Position numbers and translations under genes: made by a program. The notes under the pieces are model-generated. The model had not been told where the DNA came from, did no database searches, and was given only the letters and a program-made list of their open reading frames with translations. This document shows, piece after piece, positions 9,541-17,050 of a DNA stretch of 64,000 nt. The stretch's first letter is position 1. Each line of letters starts with the position of its first letter. The stretch comes from Klebsiella pneumoniae (lineage in GTDB: Bacteria > Myxococcota_A > UBA796 > SXON01), in assembly GCA_945862325.1 (NCBI GenBank), contig CAMAXZ010000019.1, positions 1 through 64,000 on the forward strand. Direction: 5' to 3'.

Positions 9541-10434
9541 GTGCGTTGCGTCGCGTGTCACGAGCCGAACATGCCCGGGCTCACCCGGTGCTTCGCGTGC
9601 GGGCGCCCGTTGGCGGCCGCGGAGTCGCCGATCGCGGCGCCGCGTGTGCGGGCGGCGAACCCGTTCGCGCGCGCCGCCCCGGCGTCGACGCGGCCCACGC
9701 AGCCCCTCCGGTACACCGGCCCGGCGGTGGTCGCGGCGGCGCTCGGCGGGCTCGTGCCCGGCGCGTCTGCCCTCGTCCGGCGGGACCGGGCGTGGGGGTG
9801 GGCGTGCCTCGCGGCCTTCGGAGCGGGTTGGGCCGGGGTGTTCCTCGCGTGGGAGCGCCCGGCGGTGCTGGCGTTCGCCTGGGCCCTCGTGTTCGGGGCG
9901 ATCGCGGCGTCGACGGCGCGTGAGGTGGTGGCGCGGCTCGGGGCCCGCCCACGGGCGGTCCTGGTGGCGGCCACGCTCGGCCTCGCGGCCGTCATCGCCT
10001 GGAACACAGCCTTCGAGGTCGTGACGAACCTCGCCGTGGCGCCGATCGCGGTCGCCCGCGCCGAACGGCTCTCCGCTGGGCGGTACCTCACCACCCCGGT
10101 CGTCGCGCCCACCCCGGACACCCTCGTCGCCGCGCGGGCCGACGCCGGCCGCACCGAGTGGGTCGTCGCGCCCGTCCTGGCGACGGCACGGCAGCAGATC
10201 GAGCTCTTCGACGGGCGGGTGTACGTCGACGGCGCGCCGACGCCCGTGACGCCGCTCGTCGGCGCGGTGATCCCGCCGTTCGACCCGTTCGTCGTGCCCG
10301 ACGACCACGTGGTCCTGTACGCGGCGCCGTTGCGCCCCTTGCCCGTCGGCGCGATCCGCGGTCGAATCCACTACCGCCTCTCCCCCGTCGACGCGCGCGG
10401 GCCCGTCACCTGGCCCCCGGATCCCACCCGATGA
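9541..10434 (+). CDS. Zinc-ribbon membrane protein with signal-peptidase-like C-terminal region
   Basis: The 297-residue protein begins with a zinc ribbon, CVACHEPNMPGLTRCFACGR (two CxxC pairs, residues 3-22). Hydrophobic stretches follow at about 60-75, 85-105, 107-125 and 138-160, indicating up to four membrane helices. The C-terminal 110 residues contain QIELFDGRVYVDGAPTPV and then PFVVPDDHVVLYAAP...VGAIRGRIHYRLSP, which resembles the extracytoplasmic part of type I signal peptidases ('VP.gh.fvlGDN...G.V....I.Gr..'). No Ser-Lys dyad is evident, so peptidase activity is unlikely. It closes the Ycf46-type cluster and overlaps pilT by ATGA. The fold suggestion is weak; a structure prediction would test it. 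Confidence 0.75.
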   Translation: MRCVACHEPNMPGLTRCFACGRPLAAAESPIAAPRVRAANPFARAAPASTRPTQPLRYTGPAVVAAALGGLVPGASALVRRDRAWGWACLAAFGAGWAGVFLAWERPAVLAFAWALVFGAIAASTAREVVARLGARPRAVLVAATLGLAAVIAWNTAFEVVTNLAVAPIAVARAERLSAGRYLTTPVVAPTPDTLVAARADAGRTEWVVAPVLATARQQIELFDGRVYVDGAPTPVTPLVGAVIPPFDPFVVPDDHVVLYAAPLRPLPVGAIRGRIHYRLSPVDARGPVTWPPDPTR

Positions 10435-11486
10435 ACATCCTCGAGCTCCTCCACGAGGCCCGCCGCGTGGGGGCCAGCGATGTGCACCTCGTCTCCGGCC
10501 GGGCGCCGATGTGGCGCATCCACGGCTACATCGAGCCCTCCCCGGCGGAGCCGCTCACGTCGGACACGATCCGGAGCCTGATCTTCGATCTGCTGGACGA
10601 CAGCCAGCGCCGCGCGTTCGAGGCCGCCCACGAGCTGTGCTTCTCCCTCGAATTCGGCGAGCTCGGCTTCTTCCGCTTCAGCGTGGCGGCGGCGATGGGG
10701 CGCGTCGAGGCGTCGATCCGCGTCGGCGCGCTCGAGCTGCCGACCCTCGGCGAGCTCGGCCTGCCCGACGTCCTGCTCGAGGCCGTGCGTCGGCCGAGCG
10801 GCCTGTTCCTGGTCACCGGCCCCACGGGCGTGGGGAAGACCACGACGCTCAACGCCCTGCTCGCCTCGATCAACCGTGAAGAGCGGAAGAAGATCGTCAC
10901 GATCGAGGACCCGGTCGAGTACCTCCACCCCCAGGCTCGGTCCCTCGTCGTTCAGCGCGAGGTGGGGCGAGACACCGCGAGCTTCCACACCGGCATCGTG
11001 CACGCCCTCCGGCAGGACCCAGACATCGTGTGTATCGGCGAGATGCGCGATCTCCCGACCATCTCGGCGGCGCTGACGGCCGCCGAGACGGGGCACCTCG
11101 TGTTGGCGACGCTGCACACGAGCTCGGCGGCGCAGACCGTGAATCGCATCGTCGACGTCTTCCCACCGGCGCAACAGACACAGGTGCGCATCCAGCTCGC
11201 GAGCACGATCCAGGGCGTGTTCGCGCAGCGCCTCCTGCCGCGCGCCGACGGGCGCGGCCGGCTGCTCGTGTACGAGCTGCTGCTCGCGAACACCGCGGCG
11301 CGCGCGATGATCCGCGACGGGAGGGCGCACCAGCTCAACAACGTCATCCAGACGGGCGCGACGCGCGGCATGCGCCAGATGGACACGATGATCCGGGAGG
11401 CCTACGCCGCCGGCGACATCACCTACGACGTGGCCCTCGGCGCGATGAACGAGCCCGACGCGCTCACGTCGCGCCCGCTCCGGTAG
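10431..11486 (+). CDS. pilT: Type IV pilus retraction ATPase PilT
   Basis: A cytoplasmic hexameric ATPase that depolymerises type IV pili for twitching motility or DNA uptake. The 351-residue length fits PilT. It opens with NILELLHEARRVGASDVHLVSG, typical of PilT. Walker A is GPTGVGKTTTLNALL (about residues 127-141), the Asp box IVTIEDPVEYLH, Walker B RQDPDIVCIGEMRD and the His box ETGHLVLATLHTSSA all are intact. The C-terminal PilT hallmark is seen only loosely in AINEPD-like AMNEPDAL; the retraction motif is plausible. The start ATG overlaps the stop of the preceding gene. No other pilus genes are in the window. Confidence 0.93.
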   Translation: MNILELLHEARRVGASDVHLVSGRAPMWRIHGYIEPSPAEPLTSDTIRSLIFDLLDDSQRRAFEAAHELCFSLEFGELGFFRFSVAAAMGRVEASIRVGALELPTLGELGLPDVLLEAVRRPSGLFLVTGPTGVGKTTTLNALLASINREERKKIVTIEDPVEYLHPQARSLVVQREVGRDTASFHTGIVHALRQDPDIVCIGEMRDLPTISAALTAAETGHLVLATLHTSSAAQTVNRIVDVFPPAQQTQVRIQLASTIQGVFAQRLLPRADGRGRLLVYELLLANTAARAMIRDGRAHQLNNVIQTGATRGMRQMDTMIREAYAAGDITYDVALGAMNEPDALTSRPLR

Positions 11487-11492
11487 GCGGCC

Positions 11493-13343
11493 TCAGCGCC
11501 CGTCGCGGAGGTGCTCGAGGGTCTTCTCCCCGATGAAGGGCGTCGCGGCCATCGCGCCGACATCGGCGAACGGCCGCTTCTCGAGGATCACGCTCGCCTG
11601 GCGGGGCGCGATGCCGAGGGCGAGCAGCTCGGAGCGGGTCGACTCGTTCGCGAGGCGGAGGGCCGCGGCGGCTTGCACGGCCGTGAACGCCACCCCGTCG
11701 GCGACGATGACTCCGCCCGACGGCCGCGGGGCCGGCGCCGCGGCGTCGCGCTTCGCGGCGGACGGTGTCCGGGCTTTGCGCTCGAACACGACGTGGGTCG
11801 TCGATGTGTCACCGGATACATCGAGCTCGACCTGCTCCGCGTCGGCGCCGAGCCTCACGACCAGCGCGAGACGTCTCATGTCCGCGGGGACCTCCATCGC
11901 GCCGGCGTACGGGGTGTCGCCGAGCGCCGCGCCGTCGCGGAGCACGGTCGCGCCGGCCGGCTCGCTCGATACGAGCAGCCACACCGTGCGGGTGATCGCC
12001 GCTGGCTCGAAGACCGGCTCGAGCGCGGGATCGAGCTCGTCGGGCGCGTCGACGGCCGGCGCCTCGCTCGCGGTCGGCGCCGTGAGTGTCCACAGCGCGG
12101 CCCCGCTGAGGCTTCCGAGCAGGGTCATCGCCCCGAGGGCGGCGAGCACGGGCAGACCCCGACGGGCCGCGCCGACGCGCGCCGGGCGCGGTGGGGGCGT
12201 TGGCGCGTCGGGGGGTGCGGGCGGCTCGCGCGGCGGGAGCGGCGTGACGATCGGTGTCGGCGGCGGGGTCGGCTCCGGCGGGCGCGGCGCGTGTACGTCC
12301 GAGAGGCGACGCGCGCCCGTGCGCACGTGGGATCGGTGCAGGGACGCGGCGGCGTCGATGCGCGTCGCGCCGCTCCCTTCGTCGGGCTCTCCCGGCGCGA
12401 ACCCCATGGGAGCGAGCTGGGTCTCGAACCCCACGATCACGCCTTCGAGCGCGTCGATCACCGCGTCGCAGTCCGGAAAACGGTTGCTCGGCCGCTTCTC
12501 CAGGCACTTCCGCACGATCGCCTCGAGCTCGGGCGGTACGGCGACCTGCGGCGCACGGTCGCGCATCGGCGGCACGGCCGTGTGCAGGTGGGCCGCCACG
12601 AGCGCGGCGCTCCCGCGCACGTCGAACGGCAGGCGTCCGGTGAGGCTCGCGTAGAGCATGACGCCCACCGCATAGATGTCGGTCCGCGCGTCGGTGGTCT
12701 CGCCGCGGGCCTGTTCGGGGGCGACGTACTGCGGGGTCCCCAGGAACGTCCCGTGCTGCGTGAGCTCGGGGGCGATCGACGCGGAGAGCGACGGCGCGAC
12801 GCCCCGCTCGTCGTCGGTCTGGAACGACTTCACGAGCCCGAAGTCCACCACCTTCGCCACCACGCCGTCGTCGCCCGGCACGAGGATGACGTTCGCGGGC
12901 TTCATGTCGCGGTGGACCATGCCGGCGCGATGCGCGTGGCGAAGGCCCCGCAGGATCTGAGCGAAGACCTCGATCGTCTGGCGGGCGCTCAGGGGCCCGT
13001 CGCGCAGGACGTCCTGCAGGCTACGCCCGTCCAGGAGCTCCATCACGATGTAGCAGCGGCCGTCGTCCAGCCGGCCGAAGTCGTGCACGGTCACGACGTT
13101 CGGGTGCCGCAGGTTGCCGGCGAGCGAGGCCTCGCGCAGCCAACGTTCGGCGAACGCCGCGCCCTCGGTGCCGCTGGCCGCGTCGCGTCGTGTGACCTTC
13201 ACGGCGACGGGCCGCCCGAGCGGCTCCTGAACGGCGCGATAGACCCGCCCGATGCCGCCTTCGGCGATCGTGCCCTCGATGCGGTAGCGGTCTCCGAGGA
13301 GCTGACCGACGAGGGCGCTCGGATCGTCCCACGCGGTGGTCAT
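11493..13343 (-). CDS. Ser/Thr protein kinase with extracytoplasmic PEGA and helix-hairpin-helix regions
   Basis: A 616-residue receptor-like kinase. The kinase domain (about residues 15-290) has GTIAEGGIGRVYRAV, the lysine in VAVKVT, HRDMKPANV near 145 and VDFGLV near 168, so it looks active. A Pro-rich linker (about 340-400) with many PPxP runs precedes one membrane helix, GLPVLAALGAMTLLGSLSGAALWTL. Outside the membrane a PEGA domain follows (LLVSSEPAGATVLRDGAALGDTPY) and then, at the very C-terminus, a ComEA-like helix-hairpin-helix: LLALGIAPRQASVILEKRPFADVGAM and FIGEKTLEHL. The ATG at 13343 was chosen; a TACGCT box lies 8 bases before it. It ends 6 bases from the convergent pilT gene. 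Ligand and targets are unknown. Confidence 0.9.
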   Translation of the reverse strand: MTTAWDDPSALVGQLLGDRYRIEGTIAEGGIGRVYRAVQEPLGRPVAVKVTRRDAASGTEGAAFAERWLREASLAGNLRHPNVVTVHDFGRLDDGRCYIVMELLDGRSLQDVLRDGPLSARQTIEVFAQILRGLRHAHRAGMVHRDMKPANVILVPGDDGVVAKVVDFGLVKSFQTDDERGVAPSLSASIAPELTQHGTFLGTPQYVAPEQARGETTDARTDIYAVGVMLYASLTGRLPFDVRGSAALVAAHLHTAVPPMRDRAPQVAVPPELEAIVRKCLEKRPSNRFPDCDAVIDALEGVIVGFETQLAPMGFAPGEPDEGSGATRIDAAASLHRSHVRTGARRLSDVHAPRPPEPTPPPTPIVTPLPPREPPAPPDAPTPPPRPARVGAARRGLPVLAALGAMTLLGSLSGAALWTLTAPTASEAPAVDAPDELDPALEPVFEPAAITRTVWLLVSSEPAGATVLRDGAALGDTPYAGAMEVPADMRRLALVVRLGADAEQVELDVSGDTSTTHVVFERKARTPSAAKRDAAAPAPRPSGGVIVADGVAFTAVQAAAALRLANESTRSELLALGIAPRQASVILEKRPFADVGAMAATPFIGEKTLEHLRDGR

Positions 13344-13351
13344 CAAGCGCT

Positions 13352-13357
13352 AGCGTA
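13352..13357 (-). promoter_or_regulatory. -10-like TACGCT box before Ser/Thr kinase
   Basis: On the minus strand TACGCT stands 8 bases before the kinase ATG, with no Shine-Dalgarno sequence between. This matches the window-wide near-leaderless pattern. Confidence 0.35.
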
Positions 13358-13416
13358 GCGCGCACCCGGCGGAGTCGCGCGGCGTCCGCGTGTCGCGTGC
13401 GAGACGATCGCGTGGC

Positions 13417-14049
13417 TCAGAGGGCGCGAACGTCGTCCGCGCGCGCGCTGAAGCCGACCCCCGGCGCCGTCTCCACGCGGGACTCCCAACCGACGAAGCC
13501 GACGCCGGGACAGTATCGGGTGGTCAACGTGATGCTTCGATCGTCGCGGTTCGTGACACACACCGCGTCGAGCCCGCCGTCGCAGGTCGATCCGGGCGCG
13601 AGGGTGCACGAGCGGACCACCGTGCCGTCGGCGACGCGATGCGTGCCGGTCCACGCGTCGCCCGCGGCCGGGGTCGCGGGGAGGACGAGGTAGGGAGGGT
13701 CGAAGCGCGCGAACGGGCGCTGGCCGATCGTGGTGCCGTGCACCTCGAAGCCGCGCGGGGTCCACGCCACCATCATGGTCTCTCGCGCGGGACCGCCGCC
13801 GGCGTCGCCCTCCGTGATCGTCCAGAACGTGCCTTGGGCCGTGTGGTTCGGGCCGGACCAACGCTGCTCGATCTCGCGGCGCGTGCCCCCGACGCCGTCG
13901 CCCCCCGTCGTCACTTCGGTCCAGCGATAGCCGCGCGCGGGCGGCACGAAGAGCGAGGTCGTGATCGGCAGGGGCGCGTTCGCCGCGACGGGCGCCGCGG
14001 TGACCACCGGCGGCTTCGGACACGCGAGCAGGGTGAGGGCGAGCAACAT
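13417..14049 (-). CDS. Exported lipoprotein of unknown function
   Basis: A 210-residue protein with a short lipoprotein signal, MLLALTLLAC, the cysteine at residue 10 being the predicted lipid anchor. A Pro/Ala linker follows, then a region rich in beta-strand patterns with four further cysteines (RSCTLAPGSTC, VCVT, RYC), probably two disulfides. No known domain is recognised. The start is supported by a TATATC box 7 bases upstream on the minus strand. It is divergent from a small membrane-protein gene and shares the promoter centre with it. Confidence 0.7.
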   Translation of the reverse strand: MLLALTLLACPKPPVVTAAPVAANAPLPITTSLFVPPARGYRWTEVTTGGDGVGGTRREIEQRWSGPNHTAQGTFWTITEGDAGGGPARETMMVAWTPRGFEVHGTTIGQRPFARFDPPYLVLPATPAAGDAWTGTHRVADGTVVRSCTLAPGSTCDGGLDAVCVTNRDDRSITLTTRYCPGVGFVGWESRVETAPGVGFSARADDVRAL

Positions 14050-14056
14050 GCGGCCG

Positions 14057-14064
14057 GATATACC
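14057..14064. promoter_or_regulatory. Shared divergent -10-like element GGATATACC
   Basis: The nearly symmetrical GATATACC lies between two divergent starts only 21 bases apart. Read rightward, GATATA is 8 bases before the ATG at 14071. Read leftward, TATATC is 7 bases before the ATG at 14049. One AT-rich element may therefore serve both directions. Confidence 0.4.
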
Positions 14065-14070
14065 GCCCCG

Positions 14071-14253
14071 ATGTCGGTCCCGCCGCTACAGCTGGGCCCC
14101 GCGGAGTGGGGCGTGTTCGTCGTCGCGAACCTCGTCATCACCTATTTCTGCGCGGGCCGCCTCGGCGACGATGTCGCGCGGTGGCGGGCCGCGGTGACGG
14201 GGCGCGACGCCCGGGATGCGTCAGGGCGCCGCGCCGAGGGTGCCAAGGAGTAG
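14071..14253 (+). CDS. Small single-pass membrane protein, hypothetical
   Basis: A 60-residue protein with one hydrophobic span, WGVFVVANLVITYFCAGRLG (about residues 12-31), then a basic, Ala-rich cytoplasmic tail. It is not a recognised family. The promoter-like GATATA box 8 bases upstream supports that it is expressed. Its 3' end overlaps the convergent 14221-14709 gene by 33 bases, which slightly lowers confidence. Confidence 0.45.
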   Translation: MSVPPLQLGPAEWGVFVVANLVITYFCAGRLGDDVARWRAAVTGRDARDASGRRAEGAKE

Positions 14254-14709
14254 GTTCGTAAGGAACAAAACCGCGTTTATCGACACGTGTCGGGCGACGG
14301 CCGCCGACGCCGGCTTCCAACGCGACACATCCCCGAGCAGCCCGCCGTCGAGCATGCGGGTCGGTTCGAGCGTGAAGATCTCGAGCCACACGTAGCTGAC
14401 CCAGTAGGCGCCGAAGACGACGAGGCGCGCGATCGTCAGGGGATCGTCGATCGGCACCGCGAAGGCGTCGGGGAACCCGGCGCCGGGGTTCACCGCGTGG
14501 GCGTAGCGCCAGGCGCCGGCGAGGATGAAGAGCCCGAGCGACAGCCCGAGCGTGGCGCCCGTGGCCCGGAAGCAACGGACGAGGTCGGCTTCGGCCACCG
14601 ACGGCACGGCGGAGCGGCCGACGAGGAGCAACGCGAACACCGCGAGGGTGCCGCCGTGCACGGTGCCGGCGAGGGTGAGCGCGAGCTCGGCGAGGGTGTG
14701 GACGGTCAC
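14221..14709 (-). CDS. Four-helix integral membrane protein, hypothetical
   Basis: A 162-residue membrane protein with hydrophobic segments at about residues 5-27 (ALTLAGTVHGGTLAVFALLLV), 45-65, 88-108 and 138-158. The second helix is followed by a short loop containing YAHAVNPG. Histidines sit in or near helices 1 and 2, as in some haem- or copper-linked membrane proteins, but no family was recognised. It starts with GTG that overlaps the stop of the MmgE/PrpD gene (GTGA), so it is the last gene of that unit. Confidence 0.7.
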   Translation of the reverse strand: MTVHTLAELALTLAGTVHGGTLAVFALLLVGRSAVPSVAEADLVRCFRATGATLGLSLGLFILAGAWRYAHAVNPGAGFPDAFAVPIDDPLTIARLVVFGAYWVSYVWLEIFTLEPTRMLDGGLLGDVSRWKPASAAVARHVSINAVLFLTNLLLGTLGAAP

Positions 14710-16145
14710 GAGGGCTCCGCGAGCGGCCCGAGCACGTCCGCCGCGATCGACGCGCCCGGGGCGTCGAGGGCGGCGCGCGCCGCGGGGCGGGTCGCGTCGT
14801 CGAAGCGTGCGAGGGCGAGCGCCTCGCGGCCGGAGGGGGCGATCAGGCGCGCTTCTGCCTCCGCGCCGGTGCCGAGGGGCAGGCTGCGGCGCTCGGGCCA
14901 CGAGCCGCCGCGGGTCGTGTGGACGCGCACCTCGACGGGGAGCGCCCACCGGAAGGCGTCGAGATCGCAGGCGGTGAGGTCGCCGGGCCGGACGCGCAAG
15001 GCCGCGGCGACGCGATCCGGGCGGGCTCGCACGATCCGAGGGAGGTCGTCGATCGAGAAGGGTGGGAGCCCGCCGTCGAGCTCGAGGCCGCGTCGCGCGT
15101 CGCGCGCCGACGACCATCCGCCGAACAGCGGCCCGAGCGCGCGGGCGAGGCGCTCGTGGGCGGCGAGGGTGAGCCCCCAGTCGTGCTCCACCGTGACGCG
15201 CGCCGCGAGCGCGTCGATCTCCGTGGCGCGCTCCGCGAGCGCGGCCGGGGCGAGGTCGGCGGGGGACAGGGAGTGCCGCGCCACGAGCACCGCGATGCTG
15301 CGCGGGAGGGCGCTGGCGAGGTCGGCCCCGGCGGCGCGGTGCATGGCCCAGGTGTGGGCGTTGACGCGGAGCTCGACGCGCTCGACCTGGTCGGCGCGAA
15401 GGCGCTTGTCGGCCGCCTTCACGTGGCGGCGGAGGATCTCGTCGACCGACTCGAGCGCGGTCGCGCCCCAGACCAGCCCGGGGAAGGCGCGCACGAGGAG
15501 CGTGCGGGTGAGCCAGACCTCGCCGAGCCCCGCGAAGGCGCCGTGGAGCGGGCGCCGTGTGCGAGGCGCCCACCACGAGCCGCCCGGATCGAGCAGGTCC
15601 GTCGGCCCCCCGCTCGCGCGCTCGGCGGCGAGCGACGCTTCGATCGCCAGCGCCGGGCCGTCCGCGTCGCGCAGCGGCACGTGGCGTCCGGAGATGATCG
15701 CGCCGGCGACGGCGCGCGCGAAGGTGGTGGCATCGTCGCCGCGCAGCCACGCCGCCGCGGCGGCGCCGGCCGCGGTCGCGGCGTGGGTGTCGGCGTGACC
15801 GGCGCGCGGTCCGAAGAGGATCGCGAGGCCGATGCGCCCGCCCACCTCGTTGGCGACGACCAACGCGGTGGCGAGCTCGTCGAGCGTGCGGTCCCTGCCG
15901 AGCGCCCACACCACGTGCGGCGCCACGAGGCCGACGCGCCCCGCGAGCACCGGGTCGTCCCACGCGTGGCGCGCGGCGGCGGCGGAGAGGCGGGCGGCCA
16001 GGGTGGGGCCGGGGTGCGCGCCGGACGCGCGCGCGGCGCCCAGGGCGGCGACGAGCTGGAGGCGTCCGAGGGCGAGGACGTCGGCGGGGAGGTCCGCCGG
16101 GCGCATGGAGCGCGCACGTGCGGCGAGGGCGTCGAGGATGGTCAT
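14706..16145 (-). CDS. MmgE/PrpD family protein
   Basis: The family includes 2-methylcitrate dehydratase and relatives such as aconitate decarboxylase. The 479-residue length fits. Recognisable points are LATALVVANEVGGRIGLA (family 'a...gyEv..rlg.a'), then GHADTHAATAAGAAAAAWLRG, which corresponds to the usual 'H.T...G..gAAaAaarLlGl', and later RHSLSPADL and the C-terminal conserved region around RVHTTRGG. The sequence is clearly diverged, and no propionate-pathway gene is nearby, so the substrate should not be assumed. It lies between a subtilase-like gene and a small membrane protein on one strand. Confidence 0.78.
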   Translation of the reverse strand: MTILDALAARARSMRPADLPADVLALGRLQLVAALGAARASGAHPGPTLAARLSAAAARHAWDDPVLAGRVGLVAPHVVWALGRDRTLDELATALVVANEVGGRIGLAILFGPRAGHADTHAATAAGAAAAAWLRGDDATTFARAVAGAIISGRHVPLRDADGPALAIEASLAAERASGGPTDLLDPGGSWWAPRTRRPLHGAFAGLGEVWLTRTLLVRAFPGLVWGATALESVDEILRRHVKAADKRLRADQVERVELRVNAHTWAMHRAAGADLASALPRSIAVLVARHSLSPADLAPAALAERATEIDALAARVTVEHDWGLTLAAHERLARALGPLFGGWSSARDARRGLELDGGLPPFSIDDLPRIVRARPDRVAAALRVRPGDLTACDLDAFRWALPVEVRVHTTRGGSWPERRSLPLGTGAEAEARLIAPSGREALALARFDDATRPAARAALDAPGASIAADVLGPLAEPS

Positions 16146-16164
16146 CGGGTTCCGGCGCGGCGCT

Positions 16165-16926
16165 TCACGCGTAGCCGATCTCCGGGACCGGCGTGAGCGC
16201 CGTCTGGCGCAGGATGTCCACGATGGTCTGCGGGCTCTCGTCCCCGAGGGCTTCGCGGATGCACGCCGCGCGGCCGCTGAGCCACGCGGTGGCGAGGCCG
16301 GAGCCTCGGTAGGTCGAGCGCGTGCGCTCCGGCGTGAGCCCGTGGCCGTGCGTGAGGAACTTGCCGGTGAGGGAGCCCCACTGCTTCGCGGGGAAGCGGT
16401 GCGGGGCGAAGTAGTACACCTTGTCGACCGGGCAGTCGGGATGGCTCGCCACGCCGACCGTCTCGGGGAGGTCGGCGGGGTAGGCCCGCTCGCCCTTCGG
16501 GTGCGCGGCGGCGAGCACGATCGCGCCCTGCTCGACCGCGAGGGCGCAGCAGTCCCGCAGCAACAGGGCCTTGCCCATGTTCGGCGTCCCGAGGGAGAGG
16601 TTGATGATCCGCGCGCCGTTGCGCGCGGCGAGCTCGATGCCGGCGGCCATCAGGTCGGCGGAGGTCCGAAGCGCGCCGTCCATGATCTTGATGCACAGGA
16701 GCTGCGCGCCGGGCGCCATGGCGTGAACGGCCGCGGCCACGTCGGTGCCGTGCCCGTTCGCGTCGGCGAACTCGCCTTGGATGAGGACGTGCTGCGTCGC
16801 GCTCATGGCGAGGCTGAGGCCGCTGATCTTCGCGCCGACGAGGCGGGGGTCGTTCACGTCGACCCCGCTGTCGATGACCGCGACGATCTGTCCTTGTCCG
16901 GTGTACTCCTGTCCGCGGAACCGCAT
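16165..16926 (-). CDS. Subtilisin-fold (S8) protein lacking the catalytic serine
   Basis: A 253-residue subtilase domain without signal peptide. The Asp region AVIDSGVDVNDPRL and the His region ANGHGTDVAAAVHAMAPGA are intact. However, the segment YRGSGLATAWLSG stands where active enzymes have GTSMATPhvsG: the nucleophile position is Gly, with a Ser one residue earlier. The oxyanion-hole 'AAGN' is AAAH. This points to a non-catalytic pseudoprotease, unless the shifted Ser works. A possible longer form starts upstream at 17010, but the ATG at 16926 precedes the conserved start. It is followed after 19 bases by the MmgE/PrpD gene. Confidence 0.82.
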   Translation of the reverse strand: MRFRGQEYTGQGQIVAVIDSGVDVNDPRLVGAKISGLSLAMSATQHVLIQGEFADANGHGTDVAAAVHAMAPGAQLLCIKIMDGALRTSADLMAAGIELAARNGARIINLSLGTPNMGKALLLRDCCALAVEQGAIVLAAAHPKGERAYPADLPETVGVASHPDCPVDKVYYFAPHRFPAKQWGSLTGKFLTHGHGLTPERTRSTYRGSGLATAWLSGRAACIREALGDESPQTIVDILRQTALTPVPEIGYA

Positions 16927-17050
16927 GCGTGTGCCCGGCCTCGATGGGGGAGGATACGGACTGCGGCCCGGGCGCGCAAGCGCGCCCGCCTGCCGGCCGG
17001 CGCGGGACATCGGCGGAACCCGGAGCTAAGGTGAGGAGGGGAGGCAGCGG

